Source of the DNA: Bolinopsis microptera
Lineage: Eukaryota > Ctenophora > Tentaculata > Lobata > Bolinopsidae
Direction of reading: 5' to 3'
DNA: 64,000 nucleotides
Assembly: GCF_026151205.1 (NCBI RefSeq)
Contig: NC_087077.1
Location: 12,312,983 to 12,376,982 of the forward strand
Shown here: piece by piece, positions 32,442-45,800 of the stretch
Position numbering within the stretch: the first letter of the stretch is position 1
Layout of the letters: the number at the start of each line of letters is the position of its first letter
Made by a program: the position numbers and the translations under genes
The notes under the pieces: generated by a model
The model's database searches: none
Told to the model about the DNA's origin: nothing
What the model saw: only the letters and a program-made list of their open reading frames with translations

Positions 32442-35400
32442 TCAAATCTCACCTCGACAAGAGGGCAGCTCAGCATTCCACAGTTCTTGACTCAAACACG
32501 TGATCCGATCGTAACCCTCCAGTTTGTAACCCTCGTCACAGGAGAAGGTCAGAGTGCTGCCCTCGTTAAACTCTTCTCCCTCAACCTGGCCATGTTCGGG
32601 AACACCTGCAAAATAATATCTTATTACCGATGATTACCGTTAACAGATTGAGAAAGGTGGAAAAGGAGACACGTGCCCCATGTCATCGTTTGATATGAAT
32701 AACCAAACAGCCATCTTTCCAGCCCTACTATTAGTCACGTGATCTAGTATTAATTCTACACCTTTAACAATTCACGCCACAACTCACACGATAACAACTT
32801 AGCACAGCTATCAAGTGAACACACTGGATCAGAATGTGTTCACTCATCGTTATGTTCCAGTATTTATCAAGCAGAAGCATAATAACACATAATGTAGAAA
32901 TCTCTACAGCACAGTGTTATATTTCGTGAAAGTATATGTTATTATCTAGGAGGGATTGTAGGTTGATATAGAATATGCGATGTAACGATTTTGTGTATCA
33001 TGATTTTCATGTATTTGTGTATAAAATATGAATTGAAAACTTATCTCGAGAATAAAACAAGATACTTATTGCTAGTACATACAAAATTTGTAAAATTTCC
33101 AACTGACCAGGGTTGCCGCAATAAGGGATCTTGGTGTAGTAACAGAACTCCAACTTCACATCTCCCAGGTCAGTGACCCCCTCTTGTGGGATTGTTCCGC
33201 CGAATCTCGGCTGAATCTCGGCCGATTCTCGGCTGATATGACTCCAGTCTCTCTCGTCGTTGTCCCAAAGAATATACTCGGTTTCAACCTGCGTCCCTTC
33301 CACTTTCTGCGGTGTAATTTAAACTGTCATAAATTTTGTTTATTCTTTAAGTCATGTTGATATTATGACATTTCGATCATTTAAAGTCTTGACGTGATTA
33401 TATGAAAGAGGTGAAGTATTTTAATGGATATGGAATTATTCTGAGTGGTTATTACTCAACATGAAAAGATGAAAGGTATGACATTAGCATCACAGATAAT
33501 GGCCGCTGTACTGTTTACAGTGCTGACAAAGGGCGCTTCAGGCACTGTGCCCTGATTATAACTTAACTGCTGGTTATTTATTATCGATTACTTGGGCATT
33601 GTGAACCCTTCTAAGGAGAATATTTTACATTGAACTATAAATGATGTATTGGACAAAAGATGATTTCAAACAGGCTATGCCAAGTTGTAGGTGAGCAGTA
33701 CAATGTAAGGAATGATAGTTATTTGGGCCAATTGTACATGTTATCAATACAACAGAACAATGAGGCCAGTTAGTGGGATTGTTTTAGGCTTCACTGCAGA
33801 TACCACTCTAACTTTGAGCTAATAATTTTATTTGGCCAACAGGTTTTGAAACAAACGATGTAACATGTGTCTCAATCTGGAAAAGGGAAAAGTCTGGCTA
33901 CATGAAGGTTGGCAAAAAGATATGATTGTTTAATTATACCCAGATTACAATAAAAATAAGGATCTCTTACCTGACAGTTGTCTCCATATTTTAACAGGGC
34001 GAAATTCCTGCTTCTGGGCAGTTCCACAGGAATGTCTGGATCGCCGGTGGTCATGCAACAGAAGTTCATCTTGGTTTGAGCTGGAAGATCGTACTGACCG
34101 GTAGGCATTATACCCCGCCACGAGTTTCTGAGATATTGAGCAATAACAGTAGGTTATTATTATGTGTATTGATAAGTAAAACTATTTTGAACTGACGATA
34201 ATAAAAGATGGGCGGATCTGTAAAATTCCTGCCTAACATCGCGATCGGTCAAAACTCACAAACCAATCGGTATGTACCTGTTTTGGTTCCTCTCGTCCTG
34301 CCATAGTATCCAACCATCTTCAAAACCATCCGGACAGCTGTTATCAACTTGGTAGAAACAATACTGGCCACTGGGCCATGGGCCTCCCGTCAGGTCTTTG
34401 TCTGAAAAATTGGGCATATTAAGGGAGATTTACTTGCATGGTTGGACAAGATTGAACAAAATCAAATACTTTAATTATATCATTTAGGGAGGAAGGAATA
34501 TAATGTTGGTTATGTGCATTGTGCTATGTGAAATGTGCATATATACATCATAAACTGGTATTGGGCGAATGCCATTTATTTTACAAATCAAATAAAGATA
34601 ACCACGTAACGAACGGAAATGCGTAATGAAATATTAATGAAATATCACGGTTATCACGGTTTTAATACTTTCAACACTACTATATAACAAATAATTTGAG
34701 GCATATGTCACTGAAGATGACGCCTTGCAACATGTTTGACGATAGCCTGTAAATTGATAGTTTGATCTCAGTATTTACAACAAATCATCTAGCTTGATTG
34801 ATTCAAAGGGAGAATTAAATTCCTCTATCACGGTTATCATACCCTTTAAGGTAACAGTTTTACTGCAAAAAGACATATGAATATCCTTTTCAAAGTCCAG
34901 CCGGAGTTCCAGATGCATTGACACGGAGTGGGCGGAGATAGGGTTAGTATCTTCACAGTCGAACACTCGTGTACCTATCTCGAATACGACGTCACTCGAC
35001 TCAGGACAACCTAAAATATAAAAGTTAGAATGATGAAGCTCTATTTGCTGGAGAGCTGGAGTTCAGGTTAGATTCAGGTGCAATATGTTGGGGTGGAATA
35101 GTTTGAACATTTCAATAGGATGAAGACGGGTTTGTTTCATCAATTGGAACACATTGCAGTACTAATATAAATATTTGATTTCCTAGATTATAAGATTTTC
35201 AACTTTCAAGTAAGGAAATAAGAATCATAGCATGCTGAAAAAGAGAAATGTTTCTCCAGAAAACAACTTCAAACAGTAGTTATTGTGACTAAATAACAAA
35301 ATGAAATGAAAAATTTTGCACATGTGACTTTTGAGGCTTGAAGAATTTGGACTTCAAAATTGAGGAGGAAGCCGAAGACCAAAATACTTACAATTCAGTC

Positions 35401-36229
35401 CACAGTCATCACCATTTGTTGTAGAGTTAGGGTCAAATATTATAAACTTTTAAATGATGATAAGGTAGATGAAACAAGTGATGGATATAGTTTGGGCTTA
35501 CATTTGTTGGATCATGGTTTTAGACAAAGGGAGGATTTTAACAAAATTTTTAATGTGTCAATTATCGATAATTCTAGTCCTAAAACTTTAGAAGTTCGTG
35601 AACATGAAAAATATATTCAGCAACTCAAGACTTTAAAACCTTTGGGAATAAACACTATAAATCCTTTTGGCCTTCCCTTACTCCTAACATCTTAATTTCA
35701 ATTATATAACTGTTTTAGAAGTGTTCAGATTTTTAAAGGAATTTTGGGTTTTACTAACTTTTTACAATTTTTAGGCTTATGTCACTGAATATGACGCCTT
35801 GCAACATGTTTGACGATAGCCTGTAAATTGATAGTTTGATCTCAGTATTTACAACAAATCATCTAGCTTGATTGATTCAAAGGGAGAATTAAATTCCTCT
35901 GTTGTAGAGTTATTATTCTACTGTGCAAATAACAGGAACTTTTACAATCCCCACAATCTGGATCTCAGGGCTTATTCTTGACATATTCTTGAACATTTAT
36001 AATTATTACCTGTTCTCTTGTCTTACTCCTGTATTAATAAATTAGTTTTCTTGTATACAAAACATGATCCAAAGGAGCGATTATTATGTTACACTATTTA
36101 TTTACCTTGGACTCGAGTTGAAGGAAGGGCAAATTTTCCTTCGGGCCATCTTGTCTGGGGCCAATAGCCAATTATAGAAGACCCCAATGTTAAAAATAGC
36201 AGAAAGAAAGTGGCTCGTAGCAGTGTCAT
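32442..36229 (-). CDS. Secreted ApeC-sushi protein (six exons)
   Basis: Exons on the minus strand: 36106-36229 (ATG at 36229; hydrophobic leader ATFFLLFLTLGSSIIGY, then WPEGKFALP), 34843-35010 (GCPESSDV.., FCSKT), 34278-34401 (WPSGQYCFY, SCPDGF, ILWQDE), 33971-34127 (MPTGQYDLP, NFCCMTTGD, IPVELPRS), 33108-33306 (YILWDNDE, LEFCYYT, YCGNPG) and 32442-32605. Phases 1,1,2,0,1 all match. The first five make one ApeC domain (apextrin C-terminal: repeated WPxG, FCC, xLP and WDxDE elements). The last completes a sushi/CCP module (SCDEGYKLEGY, CLSQELWNAELPSC). Read-through ends GEI-stop at 32442-32444. ApeC proteins bind bacterial wall components in lancelets and other invertebrates (family knowledge); an immune or matrix role is an inference here. 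Confidence 0.82.
34657..34825 (+). mobile_element. 5'-truncated retroelement copy (169 bp) with 14-bp target duplication
   Basis: Its 3' about 120 bp (TATGTCACTGAAGATGACGC to TTAAATTCCTC) matches 35776-35899. TATCACGGTTATCA occurs at both sides (34643-34656 and 34826-34839). The right-hand duplication abuts the 5' splice donor of ApeC exon 2 (34841-34842). Confidence 0.8.
35430..35899 (+). mobile_element. 5'-truncated retroelement copy (470 bp) carrying a polymerase/endonuclease C-terminus
   Basis: TGTTGTAGAGTTA flanks it (35417-35429 and 35900-35912). The frame to the stop at 35695 ends EHEKYIQQLKTLKPLGINTI and NPFGLPLL, the tail motif (ExxWIxxLKTxxPxGxN) seen at the C-terminus of Penelope-like or related retroelement polyproteins. 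The remainder is 3' UTR shared with 34657-34825. It sits in ApeC gene intron 1. Confidence 0.75.
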
Positions 36230-36609
36230 AAGAGCATATATGCTATAAATCTGAAAAAAAGCGATTAAAAGTTAAATAAAATGAGCTGGATCATAATCAA
36301 AAGAAAGATGTTTTTACAATAAACTGTTTGCTAAAATTGGAATTGGAAGTTCTTGAATTAACTAAGGCAAATACATATTCTTAGTAAATGGTTCAAAGTG
36401 AACCATTTACAACTTTATCACACAACTTTATCACACAACTTTATCACACAGTTTTTCCTCATCAGTCTCCTTCAAACCAAAGATGAGCACATTCCTACAG
36501 CTCTACAGCGATCCTCTTACGATACAGCATTCTGTACTAACCTTTTTCAAACTCTCTTCTGTAAGCACAGGTGCAGTTTAAGACACAGCTTGACTGTATG
36601 TCATCTCAA

Positions 36610-36966
36610 CTTGGACAGTGTCTTAAACGGCGGTCTTGACGGTGGAGTGCACGGATTCCAACTGCTTCGATTTGATTTCCAGAAGTTCAGCCTGCAGCTT
36701 GATAACAGTACTTTGCGATCGGATAAGATGGCTCTTCAACTCTTCCATATCTTTCTTGATATCCAGAAACGTACTTACATGAGCACTGGTAGTCGATACG
36801 CATTATACAAAAGTTTACCTAATACTCCCTTCACTGGCTTTTTGAACGTTTCAACTGAAAACTCTGACTTGTTTTCGCAGTTCGTAGCTTCAGCGAGTTT
36901 ACTGATCCACCCGTTAAAGTCCTCATGCTCTTCAGTAATGTAGGGAGAGTAAAAAATAAAAAACAC
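36610..36966 (-). CDS. Possible small coiled-coil gene (two segments, junction unclear)
   Basis: One open segment (36777-36966) reads EEHEDFNGWISKLAEATNCE and ends near a strong donor GTAAGT at 36773-36778. A second (36610-36766) reads FLDIKKDMEELKSHLIRSQS and continues as amphipathic heptads to a TAA. Both look like protein, but no acceptor makes the phases agree, so this may be a partial or broken gene. It lies 0.4 kb upstream of the ApeC gene on the same strand. The 181-residue frame on the plus strand is its shadow. Function unknown. Confidence 0.35.
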
Positions 36967-37104
36967 AGTTCCAGCACAACGGCAGTTGTAATGTAGCGAT
37001 AAAATAGAGATAAGAGAGCTAGATTATCAAACGTAACAAATTTTTTAAAAATAAATCTACCAAAATTTGCCTTGAAGTGTGAATATTACGAATTCCCCAG
37101 AAGT

Positions 37105-37935
37105 GGGTAAAACTCGTTGGGTAAACTTTACAGTTTAATAAAATTTGTGCAATACCTGGATATGTAACCTTGTAAAATTAAAACCTAATTCTAGAACAGC
37201 GCTTTATTAATCGAATTTAATTTCTAACACCAACATTGCCATGGTTTTTATCTCAGATTTTTTCCCGATCCCTGACTCAAAGTGCCAAAGGCACAAAAGA
37301 GTCAAGGACAAGGGTTAGCGAACGAGGTTTTTTGTATATGGTAGCTTTGCGACCGTCGTGCGTGCGTGCCTGCCTGCCTGCCTGTCTGCCTGCCTGCGCG
37401 GCGTACGTGTCCGATTAGTTATAACTTTATGGAGTTTCTCAGTCCGCAAAGTTATTTTGCGCGATATTCTGAAATCAATTATTATTGGCGTGGGCGCTGA
37501 GCCGATCAAGTAAATCGTTAATTTCACCATACAGTACGTATCCAACTAGGCACTAATTGATAGCATATTATTTCGAGTTAGTATTATAGTATTACCATTT
37601 TGCACAGATCTGTGTCATATCAGGTTGCATAAACAATAAACATATTATGGTTAGCGTTACATAGAAATGTATACGATTTTCAAATTTAATATGGAATTTA
37701 ATGGGCGGCGCTCGGCCTATCACTCCGTCATCTGCATGCTTATAAAGTATAAACAGTAAAGCCTGGGGTCCCCAGGACCAAGGTTGTATGGAATATGATA
37801 AAATACTCCATCGCGGATCGTGAAATTGAGCGGCCATCCACAAAAGATGAGCGGCCGCATTTCTTGTTTTCAGTTCTTTATTCTTATACTATAAAATTTA
37901 TCAGCAACGCAAATCGCAATTATTATTCCCAAAAA
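37105..37935. repeat. Second copy of the 32.1-kb upstream segment, with an insert
   Basis: Collinear with 32110-32440 but interrupted by about 650 bp (about 37245-37885) that includes the TGCC microsatellite and an GGGGTCCCCAGG repeat fragment. Confidence 0.65.
37358..37400 (+). repeat. TGCC/TGCG microsatellite
   Basis: Tandem TGCG then TGCC tetranucleotides. Confidence 0.85.
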
Positions 37936-38846
37936 AATTCTTTCGGGTCTTTTTCACACATTATTAAGTAAGAAGTTCAAGTAAGTAAATCGAGCTTTTA
38001 ATTTATGAGTCTTCGTCAGACCACTTGGTTTCTGTCCGCATAGTGCTGGTTTTTAATTAGTATTATGGTCGACACTCGACAAGCACTCAAGTAATGGGTA
38101 GATAAGACAAAAAAATGAACCTTTACAATTTTTCCAATATCAGGAGCCCATTTACAAGCCTTATTGTAAAGGATTGTTCTTGATTTAGACATTTATATTA
38201 CGAACAGTCGTTTCTACACTAAATTATATGGCAGTTTGTTATTTAGCTTTCAAGCAGTATATTATTTTCTTTTCTATATTGTTTCAGACTTTTGCTTAAC
38301 TTTAAGTCTAGTTATACATTACTTTATCATATTTTATTGAACTAAGGTGTAGTATTGATTCATTTTGTAACGGAGTGTTATATTAACAGGAAACGATGTA
38401 ACAGAGTCGATATATTTTAATGTTGCCATGGGGTGGCAAGTCCCCATACATCGTGGTCCGGTAGTTTCATTGCGTCCTAATATAAAACTAAAAATGTATT
38501 CATCTTAAAAAATGGGATTAGAAAGAGGTACGGTAGATCGGCGTTTGATTGTATTAAAATATTGTGGTCGCAGGATGACAGGAAATGTTTCTTTCTCTGA
38601 AACCTGCCTACCCTGGTATGACACATCAGTGATAACCAGCTCGAACGGTTGATTACGAGTGGCACTTCAATCCACGACCACACGGTCTGATTACTGCAGG
38701 GGGTTCTGTAGGAAATGATTGATTTAATTACAGATTTGACCTTTGGGTCTTATCTTTTAATTATGCTGGTAAAAATACCCGCTTTTTCAATTCGAAAGTT
38801 AATTTTTTAACTCGATGAAAAATCACCTTTTTGCTGACTTTGACGA
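37936..38846. other. Gene-free spacer
   Basis: No exon, tRNA or clear repeat recognised. AT-rich; GGGGTGGCAAGTCCCC (38430-38445) is a short hairpin. Confidence 0.4.
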
Positions 38847-39021
38847 TAAGGGGTCGTTCACAAGTATTGCGTAATCAGCCGAGGGGGGGGGGGGGGGGTT
38901 TCCAAATGATTACGCTAGTGTAATTTTGACACACTAGCTATGTGTAAAACTGATTACGGAGGGGGGGGGGGGGGTTAAAAATTGTCCAAAAATTGATTAC
39001 GTAATAATATGTGAACGACTC
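38847..39021. mobile_element. MITE with GTCGTTCACA..ACGTAATCA inverted ends
   Basis: The left end GGGGTCGTTCACAAGTATTGCGTAATCA is inverted at the right (TGATTACG.. TGTGAACGACTCC). Two G runs (38883-38899 and 38959-38973) lie inside in the same strand sense. A partial copy lies at 11826-11880. Confidence 0.75.
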
Positions 39022-39445
39022 CTAACGAGCTGGTACCGGGCCTCTCGGAGGAAATGAAATGTGTTATGTGCACAGACCACAGAGGTTCACGTGTAGAAAT
39101 GATCACGTAATGTAGAGATAGGTTCACATGATCCCAATCATCTGTAGCCACTCAAATAACCTGTCAAGCGTCTAATATACCCTGTATACCCAGTATCATG
39201 ATCCCAATCCCCAGTATCTGTAGCCACTCAAATAACATGTAAAGCGTCTAGTATTAAAGTCATTATTGTAACGGTATGTTAGAACCAGACAGAAACAAAG
39301 TATGAAGGGTCTGAACGGAATTGTATTGTGATACAATACAGGTTTATTATTTGTACTCAAATAACCAACCAAATGCGATATGAGCTATGATAAGTCATAT
39401 TTCTTGCACAAAACGAGCAAATTAACTTAAAGTTTGGGGGAAATA

Positions 39446-39772
39446 AGAGGCCCGTAATAGAGAGGCCCGGTATAGAGAGGCCCGGTATAGAGAGGTCCGG
39501 AATAGAAAGGCCCGGTATAGAGAGGCCCGGTATAGAGAGGCCCGGTATAGAGAGGCCCGGTATGGAGAGGTCCGGAGTAGAGAGGCCCGGTATAGAAAGG
39601 TCCGGAATAGAGAGGTCCGGTATAGAGAGGCCCGGTATAGAGAGGCCCGGTATGGAGAGGCCCGGTATAGAGAGGTCCGGTATAGAGAGGCCCGGTATGG
39701 AGAGGCCCGGTATAGAGAGGCCCGGTATAGAAAGGCCCGGTATAGAGATGCCCGGTATAGAGAGGTTTGACT
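39446..39772 (+). repeat. 15-bp minisatellite (AGGCCCGGTATAGAG) upstream of ATR
   Basis: About 22 units, divisible by three, so it reads as a pentapeptide ERPGI repeat in one frame. It ends 55 bp before the proposed ATR start codon and may lie in its promoter or 5' UTR. Confidence 0.92.
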
Positions 39773-39827
39773 AGTAAATTTAAATTTCAGTAGGTAGATG
39801 ATAAGGAAATGTTACATTAGTCGATAC

Positions 39828-42800
39828 ATGGAAGAAGATGTCATCGCTTCTGTGAGGCGGGTTCTGCAACAGTTCTTCTCTAATATTGATGAGGGTAGGT
39901 GTTACCATGGTAACCGAGTTTGAACAAGGTTTTATTTACTACTTTAATCCATTATATAAATATCTTATTACAATATTATTCGCCAATTTCATAAATTATG
40001 TAAGGATTTACAGAGGATTATTATACAACATAAGGTATTGTTAACATGACAACGGCTAATGTGACCATATAATAAGGTAATGTTATAAATACATCAGTGT
40101 AGGTTACCATAATATAAGGTAATGTTATAAAATATACCTCAGTAAAGGTGACCATATAAGGTAATGTTATAAATACCTCAGTGAAGGAGAGTGATAAGAA
40201 GTGGTATAACTGCAAGACAGCAGTCAAGCACACGCTAGACTCTCTCAGAAAGCACCCTAAAATCATATTCAAGTGCGATGAAGACAACAGAGCAACTTCA
40301 AAGGGTAGGTGCTAGGATGCTCGGTGTTACCATGGTAACAGAGTCACCCTGAAAATACTGATTAACAGTGTAATTACAAAGAGTGATACCTAGCTAACAA
40401 TGTGTGATACCTAACAATGTATGATAACGAACAATGTGTGATACCTTTAAACAATGTGTGATACCTAACAATGTGTGATACCTAACTATGTGTTTTTGCA
40501 GATTTTTCCCGCTGGTTGTTCATTCAGCTCCTCAGAATACTGTGCGAACCTAAGTGCTCAGAAATACACTGTGATATTCTCAATATGGTGGATACTATTC
40601 TGGTGGACTACAGGTAACAGATGTAGTCTTAATTATTATGTAGGGTTATTAGATTTGTTGTTACTTTTGATATTAACATTGTGTTACCTTGTATCACCTG
40701 TAAAAGCAGTTATAGTATTATAGTTGGTAGTAGTTTGTCAACTCTAAATATTGCAGATGTAAGAATATTAAGCTGTACACTGAGGTGGTGCAGGAGGTAT
40801 TGAGCTGCTTTCTTACTGCAGCTTACATTCGCTACCTCATTGCTGACAACTCTGTAGAAAACTTTCATCAGGTGAGACATTTAATACTAGAAAAAAAGAC
40901 TATGAAAAGATTAAGTTATTTTTAAAACATTAAGTGACTGCCCACGTCCATCTTGGGCAAATAAGGTATCAACGACATCATAGATCAGAATTGTAATTTA
41001 CAAAAAAACTCGCAATATCGTACTATATTCAGCAATACTCATATATAAAGCGAGACGATATATATATATTATATATGGATGGATGGATCCGCACCATTTT
41101 ACTGACACCACGGCATCATTTTAACGCGACTTTCCGCAAAAACTGTAGAAGATATACAACTAAAACTTTTTTCACTGGGTCAAATGCTTTAATGGCCTCC
41201 AAAAAATAAAAAATTGGCCAAGAAATAGGGAGTTTTAGAGTTTTAGAGCCGAAAATTTGGACCCCAAGTGGTGTCAAAAACGCGAATTGAATAGGTAATA
41301 ATTATTTTAGTCTCTTGAGTCTTGACGCCATTTTAAGGTTATACAGGTTACTGCTAGTAAATATAATTATTTAACTTAATCAAATAGTCCAAATTAATTA
41401 AATAGTCTAAATTAATTAAATAGTCTAAATTAATTAAATAGTCTAAATTGATTAAATAGTCTAAACTAAGCAAATAGTCTAAAGAAAGGTTTTTAGAGCG
41501 GTGTGTTGCTGTTTACGGGTAGAGACGTGCTAGTCCAGAGTACAAGTGCTAGTTCTATCAGTCTCTCGGACGAGATGAAATGTGATGCTGCCATATCCGT
41601 CACTCTTCACTTCCTCAACCAGCACTTTCAGACAGGTAACAGTTGATACAGCTTCCACTGGTAACCATTCAGCTCGCAATTGTAAATTAAAATTTCAGTA
41701 ACAACACCACAGGTGAACCTTGGTTATTAGTGCTTATCCAAACAAGTAAAAACGAATCTTTTATGTCATGTTTCCAGGATTTGGACTGGAATTGCCCGCT
41801 TAAAGAACTTCCATCGCGTTACATTACATAATTTTCTGAAACATATATTACATTTACAATAAATTATGCAATATCACAACATTACAATCAACAAAATAAA
41901 TTTAATCACAGAATCTCAATTATGTAATTGATTGTTGGGTTAAATGAGATGGAAAAGAAGAGTAAATAGTCTGATTAATACGATCCCCACCACATTTATT
42001 ATTTCTTACAATGACACATTCTACAGAGTGATGACAATTTGATAGGTGCAAGACGTATTGATTCAATATCTGTAATATTTATACGATATGTTTCTTACAA
42101 TACATTTATACGATATGTTTGTTACAATACATTTATACGATATGTTTGTTACAATATATGTATATTACGTCATGTGCAGGTATTCGTGCGATGTTTGTAG
42201 AAGCAGTGTTAGTCGGAATTGGCCAAGTTGTGGAGGTGTGTGACCCTGTGCTGAAGGGGGGAGCACTGCGTCTAGCCGGTAACCTATTCCTCTTATCTCC
42301 TCCTGATTATCTGACTGCTGGAGTAAACCAAGTCACAGATCTTGCTCTCCACCTCCTCACTTCCTCCCTTCCGTGCTTCCTGTGAGTAATCATGTGTACT
42401 CACACGGCAGGGAGTTTAGTCTCACAGACACTGGACTTTAACTCAATTAAATTTCACGTGATCCTCCTAATTACTGATTATCATCCCTGATAAATATTAT
42501 CTTTTCGAGTCTGAGCATACCAATAATATTAGTATATTATTATTTTGTGAAAACAAAACAAAACACTTCCTTACTTTCTAACAACATCACTGTGTGAACC
42601 AGGGTGCCGGAAATAGTCGACAGTGTGAAGCGACTGTTAACAATCTGCCTGAGTGGAAGTGAGGGAATTGAGGGAAGTGAGCAGCTACCTTGGCGGTACA
42701 CTGAGACTAATATACCCTGGATAAAAGTGGAGGATGTTCTGGACAAACTTGCTGCTGTTTTAGAGAATGACTCTAAGCCGTACAAGGTTTGACATGTTTT

Positions 42801-45800
42801 TATCTTAGAGACTTTAGTACCTTTAGATATTCGTTTGAAATTGCGACTGTATTAGCAGTATCATATCTTTTTAAATAGTCTTAATATGTTAAGACACATT
42901 ATTTGAGAGACCTTAGTAGAATAGTACCTTGCATTAAGACAACATATAATTTAACACGCTTTATTTTACCCTATTACCTTTTTGCGTAATATAATTTATC
43001 TGTATTCAGGAGTGGGCAGTGAAGTGTGTGTGTCACATTTACTCAACTTGGAACCTCACATTGTTTGAAGAGAATAGAAAACCTGCAACACGTGACATTG
43101 ATCTCACAGCACGTGATATTGGTCTCCATAGCAACAGGAACAGGACTGCTGCTCTTCTTCCTCTTCTCATAAATCAGCTACCAGATCTCAATCAGGAGGT
43201 ACTTTATTATATTGTATACTAAACACACTATATACACGTATACATTATACAGTATACACCCTATACAGTATACACACCTTTTGATACGATATCAACATTT
43301 TCAATACTCTGCAAACCTCGGGAAATATCGAAACTTCCGCTCGAAAGTTTTAATATCGTAACCGAAGGCGTTTGATAAATGTACTATATATACTAATATA
43401 TCATACAGGGCTGTGATACAAATATTACATTTTCACGGAGTAAACTTCTTTCAGTTGATAATTCAGACCATCATGACATTGCTACAACCTACCCCCCGCA
43501 AAATATGTATTGAAAAAGATGTGATTTTGCTTTTATTACCACACGATGGGGCGGATAATGTGAGTCCTTTAGTATTATATTTTATAACATATTATTAAGA
43601 ATATTGTAGTATAGTTTATAGTATATCTAGTATATTATGTTATACATAGTTATAGTAGCAGAGATTAGTTGAGTATAATGTGAGTTATTATATCTGAGTT
43701 ACAAAAAATGTTAGATCCTGATTTGAACTCAAATTAATAATAAATTCTTCAAAAGTTGTATATTTTAGGTAATTCAGAACACAAAATCTTCTCCAAAGAA
43801 GAAAAGTTCCAAGGAAGGTTGTTCTGACAAACTTTACAAAGAAATGGTAAGTGGTTGACAGTGAACACTGTAATATTTTTCAAAAACTTCCTTTTTCGGT
43901 TATCTTTTAAACTTGTTCTGCAAAACTTAATAAGACATGTTGTTAAGAATGGGTAGCAAATCAAGTGCTACAAAACACCACTCAACGTTAACTTATCTCA
44001 GGTTAGAAAGCTCGAATCATTGCAGTTGAGAACTCTGGACTCCACCTCCTCCTCCCCTCCCACTCCAGCTCTATCACGACTAGTGGTGGTATGGAGATGT
44101 CTAGTGCACTCTGCTCTGCTCCACCCTGACACACTCCCTCTTATCTCCTCTAAAGTAGAGGGTGTAATGAATACTGTGGAGATGGTGATGTCCAGTGAGA
44201 CCACCCGCTCTCTGTGTATGACCCTGCTCAGTGACACTCTGCTCCTCTTTCACGCTAGTTCTAGCAGTGTTCCTGGGAAAGTGCGCAGTGTCGCTAAAAG
44301 GCTCCTCGACATTAACATTAGTTGTGTGCCAGGTAATTAATAAGAACTTAAGAAGAATTTTAATAATTTCTAACTTATTCTAATTTTTATTAACAGAATT
44401 ACTTACTGACTAAAGTTTTAAATTATCCAAGATGAGATCAAGTCTAGAGTGTTGGGTTGTTACGTGCTGATGGGATCTCACAACGAGAATAATCTCAAGT
44501 ACTTTATAGACCCTGTTATTGGAGGCAAGGTCAGTAATAATTTAACAAAATAAAATCTTGAAATTCGCACTAACTGGTTTGGAAACATATTGGACGTGTT
44601 ATGTTGTTCAGTGTAAAAACGGCTCGTTTTGGCTAATTTATCCACTATTTCAGGGCAAATGGTCGGTGTTTCCTCTGATCCAGCTCTTCTCTCAACTGAA
44701 GAAGACACAAGTGCTAGACTGTATTGAGCTCTTAACTAACTGCAAGAACGGTGAGATTCTCACGGAGGTAGCAGCTAACCTGGACCAGATAGTGCTGTCA
44801 TGTTGTGGGGGCAGGTTGGGTTTTGTTGAGACACAGGGGGTTTACTGTGGAGACCTTGCTACTTGTTTGAGATACACTCCCGATACAAATAAAGGTGGGT
44901 TAAGTTTTCAGTTGAAATTATAATCATTGACATGAATACCTCTGACCTCAGCTTAAATATGGGGTTTTAACACATTTTTGGTAGTTAGGAATTTATTAAG
45001 GCTTACTTCTGGAGCTATTCCCAAAAAGCACCGCCCGTATTCCAAAAACTAACGTGAGTTATGATCAGGGGAAGAGTTACCCGACAAGACGGTGAGGAGT
45101 ATACTAACCTTGTTCAAGGCAGATAACCAGACCTCCTGTATTCTGAGCGGGCTTGATCACGTGACTCTGTTATCCAGACACGTGGACCAGCAGCGGGTAG
45201 TGGACCTCCTTACACCGCTTATACTGCACCCTGACTCTGCTATTAGACACAAGCTGGCGTGAGTACTACTGAATTATTTTAAAGATTTTCAGAGAATATT
45301 ATTTAAATTATATAGGAAATCTGGTATTTGAAAAATATTCTTTTGTTATATTATATTGTCTTTATTATTAAATAATTTATTAGAAAAATGTTCAAACTTT
45401 TAGAGGTTTTGAAACAATCATAGCGCGGCTCAAAAAGCACACTTCGTGTGCGGTTACTTCTCGTGTGTGATGCTTCAGAAGCACACGCTAAAGTTTAACT
45501 GATAGTCGAATGTAATCAGGAATAAAGGATGGTCCGAACTGGGGCTAGCCTCCGTCACCCCATCTCAGACTAAAAGTACTAAACTTACCGAGTCACAGAA
45601 GAAAGTGTTACACAATCTCAAGCTCGCTCTGGACAAATCAGATGATTTCAAAAAATCGGTATCAGTAAATTTAATCTTGATTTACTAGTTCACCATAGAT
45701 TTTAAGACTTGTTTTCATCAAAAGCACCAAAGAATTGCGGGATAAATCGCTTATTTTTGCCGCGCAACTAAACGGTGTCTCTGACTGTCACCCTTTTGAC

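Noticed and set aside
36398-36943. 181-residue plus-strand ORF
   Set aside because: Shadow of the better minus-strand coiled-coil segments; it starts in a CACAACTTTAT triplicate repeat.
39562-39774. 70-residue ERPGI-repeat ORF
   Set aside because: Pure translation of the 15-bp minisatellite.
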